Shown here in pieces: positions 31,457-32,873 of a stretch of 32,873 nt of DNA. The notes under the pieces are model-generated. The model saw nothing but the letters and a program-made list of their open reading frames with translations. It was not told the origin of the DNA and made no database searches. Made by a program: the position numbers and the translations under genes. The first letter of the stretch is position 1. Each line of letters starts with the position of its first letter. The stretch is from an uncultured Pseudomonadota bacterium (GTDB lineage: Bacteria > Pseudomonadota > Gammaproteobacteria > Steroidobacterales > Steroidobacteraceae), in assembly GCA_903858165.1 (NCBI GenBank), contig CAIOHZ010000063.1, positions 1 through 32,873 on the forward strand. The letters run 5' to 3'.

Positions 31457-32193
31457 CGGTTCGCCTGCTCCCAACGTGCGCGCCAGCCGGCTATTTGGCG
31501 CGGCTCGGCACCCGCCCATGCGTGGTGGCCGGATTGTCGCAGCATCTCCCACACCAAGCAGAGATTCGAGGAAAGCACAGGAGGCCCCGCCGAATCCATG
31601 GCCGCGGACAACAAAGACAAACTCGGCAAGCCGGTACCGCTAATGACGACGGCATCTACCGGCAGTTGCCGCAAGGCAGCCAAAGGCGCAGCAGCCGCGG
31701 CAGCAGTCAACGCATAGATGCCACGCGTATCGGCAGTAGCCGTGGCCAAACGCTGCAGCGCCACCACTTCCACGCCAGCGCGCTTCCACCAGTCGCGGAG
31801 TGCTACGCAAAGCGCTTCGGGGTAGGGGCACAGCAAAGCAATGCGCCGTGCACCCAAGACCGCCACTCCAGCACGCAACGCCGCCGCGCCGGTGACCACT
31901 GGGGCCTGCAGCGCCGCGGACACTTCATCCACGACGGCGGCTTCTGCGGCCGGGTCCACCAGGTACGAAGTACCAGTGCAGGCAAAGCCCAGCGCTTCCA
32001 GACGCAAGGTATCGAACTGCGCCGGAGCCCCACGCAACACCTGCAAGTAATGCCGCAAGCGCGTGAGGCTGTCCTGCTCCGGGCTAGCCAACCGCATGAC
32101 GCAGGGCGTAGCAACCCAAGGAAACAGCAAGCGGCATTCCGCCTCCACCGTGGGGTTGGCTTGTGGCGTGGCGATGCCGAAGTACGCAGACAC
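31453..32193 (-). CDS. Asp/Glu racemase superfamily protein (maleate isomerase/arylmalonate decarboxylase-like)
   Basis: A 246-aa protein whose start YFGIATPQANPTVEAE is the typical N-terminus of maleate isomerase and arylmalonate decarboxylase relatives. The first catalytic Cys is present (Cys72 in ACTGTSY). The second position, expected within a C-T/G-G-L motif, is Gly186 (ISGTGLPSL), so only one of the two cysteines remains. Arylmalonate decarboxylase also has one Cys, but it keeps the second one (Cys188). This enzyme is therefore unlike both textbook types. The start is a GTG two bases after the upstream stop codon, and the gene overlaps the ALDH gene by 4 bp. It may isomerise, racemise or decarboxylate a dicarboxylate or 2-substituted acid produced by the operon. 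Confidence 0.82.
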   Translation of the reverse strand: MSAYFGIATPQANPTVEAECRLLFPWVATPCVMRLASPEQDSLTRLRHYLQVLRGAPAQFDTLRLEALGFACTGTSYLVDPAAEAAVVDEVSAALQAPVVTGAAALRAGVAVLGARRIALLCPYPEALCVALRDWWKRAGVEVVALQRLATATADTRGIYALTAAAAAAPLAALRQLPVDAVVISGTGLPSLSLLSAAMDSAGPPVLSSNLCLVWEMLRQSGHHAWAGAEPRQIAGWRARWEQANR

Positions 32194-32195
32194 GC

Positions 32196-32873
32196 TCAGT
32201 CCACCCGGGCCGCAGCGCGCAGCCCCGTAATCATGGACGAGCGCAGCAAGTGTTCGCGCGCCGCTACCGGGTCGGCCACCACCGCCTGCAGCGCGCTCAA
32301 GGCCCCGCGGCGCGCCGTGGCATCGCGTGCCTGCATGCGCGCACGGTTGGCATCGGCCTGCCGTTGAATGTCATCACGCGCGATAGGCAGACGGCGGCGC
32401 TCGTAACGGTCTAGCAAGGTCAATGGCGCACCATCGCGTATCTCGAGCAAGGTGCAGGCCAGCTCGAAGGCATCGTGGATACCACCGTTCATGCCCATGC
32501 CTCCCGCCGGGGAGTTCAAGTGGGCAGCATCACCTGCCAACACCACGCGCCCATGGCGATAGCGGTCCACGATGCGGCGGTGGATACGGTATTGCCGGCA
32601 TTCTTCGACGGGCGCACTACCAGCCCCCGGCACCAACCGCTCCAGCAAGGCCTGAATCGCTTCAGGGCGGCAAGCCGCATCCAAGTCCGTGCCCTCTGGC
32701 AAATGGAAGTTCACCCGCCACAGTCCGGGCAAGGCGAGCAAACTGTAGGTCCCTTCTGCCCACCAAAGGTAGTTGACGTTGGAGAGCCCCGCGAGATGTT
32801 GTTCGAACGGGAAGCGCGTGGTGGCCAGTAACGTGGTTTCCGGATAGGTCTCGCCATCGAAGCGCTCACTCAC
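32196..32873 (-). CDS. FAD-dependent aromatic hydroxylase, PheA/TfdB type (N-terminal part outside window)
   Basis: The C-terminal 225 or so residues of a class A flavin monooxygenase. The frame is open to the window edge, and the first visible codons (SERFDGETYPETTLLAT) are internal to the family, so the GxGxxG dinucleotide domain at the N-terminus lies beyond 32873. The diagnostic FAD ribityl motif GRVVLAGDAAHLNSPAGGMGMNGG is present (Gly114-Asp115 of the fragment), followed by the helix DAFELACTLLEI. Such enzymes hydroxylate phenolic or heteroaromatic rings with NAD(P)H and O2 (phenol, chlorophenol, 3-hydroxyphenylpropionate, hydroxynicotinate). It is the first visible gene of the operon with the racemase-like, ALDH and AroQ-like genes; the stop codon is 2 bases before the next start. 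The ring substrate is not known. Confidence 0.9.
   Translation of the reverse strand: MSERFDGETYPETTLLATTRFPFEQHLAGLSNVNYLWWAEGTYSLLALPGLWRVNFHLPEGTDLDAACRPEAIQALLERLVPGAGSAPVEECRQYRIHRRIVDRYRHGRVVLAGDAAHLNSPAGGMGMNGGIHDAFELACTLLEIRDGAPLTLLDRYERRRLPIARDDIQRQADANRARMQARDATARRGALSALQAVVADPVAAREHLLRSSMITGLRAAARVD

Noticed and set aside
15284..32873. Nicotinate (nic) catabolic cluster
   Set aside because: A flavin hydroxylase and a maleate-isomerase-like protein are present, but no NicX, NicD or NicF homologue is seen and the isomerase-like protein lacks one catalytic Cys.

Overview
This is a GC-rich, gene-dense chromosomal window from a proteobacterium, most likely a gammaproteobacterium of the Xanthomonadales/Nevskiales type. 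That placement is an inference. It rests on a feoA-feoB operon with a short (about 614 aa) FeoB followed by a small Cys-containing membrane protein, a single-domain PilZ protein, and a CRP/Clp-like palindrome. No tRNA, rRNA, CRISPR array, integrase, transposase or attachment site was seen. Both edges cut genes.

Left part (1-15283). The window opens with the 3' part of a fused HyuA-HyuB hydantoinase/5-oxoprolinase gene. It converges on a PLP-dependent threonine/serine dehydratase, and a PilZ-domain protein follows. Next, on the minus strand, lies a 6.2-kb rhs gene: signal peptide, SpvB/TcdB-like N-terminus, FG-GAP repeats, YD repeats, RHS core and a variable C-terminus that resembles the TNT NAD-glycohydrolase pattern. 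Its last bases overlap an unrecognised 335-aa gene that is the best positional candidate for an immunity protein. Upstream of rhs is a feoA-feoB-small protein iron(II) uptake operon with a Fur-like box, and divergent from it a TetA-type MFS exporter.

Central part (15284-29338). About 14 kb looks like one uncharacterised catabolic regulon. A plus-strand operon encodes a small helical protein, a bicupin with a His-rich tail and a GntR/UTRA regulator. A long minus-strand run (25513 down to 17573) encodes a class III CoA-transferase, a membrane protein, a VAO-type FAD oxidoreductase, an ACS-family transporter, a tandem alpha/beta-hydrolase and an MHS-family transporter. A divergent plus-strand operon encodes a periplasmic VOC protein, a periplasmic DUF1838-like protein, a paralogue of the membrane protein and an OFA-family transporter. 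The two plus-strand operons have near-consensus promoters (17-bp spacers), and each -10 box lies inside a copy of the same 18-bp dyad (14/18 identical). This suggests both are controlled by the GntR protein encoded within the island.

Right part (29349-32873). A minus-strand operon encodes a PheA/TfdB-type flavin hydroxylase (cut by the window edge), an Asp/Glu-racemase-superfamily protein with only one of the two usual cysteines, an aldehyde dehydrogenase and an AroQ-type dehydroquinase with a changed substrate-site residue. Together with the central part it suggests uptake and breakdown of an aromatic or alicyclic organic acid through CoA activation. The substrate cannot be named from sequence alone.
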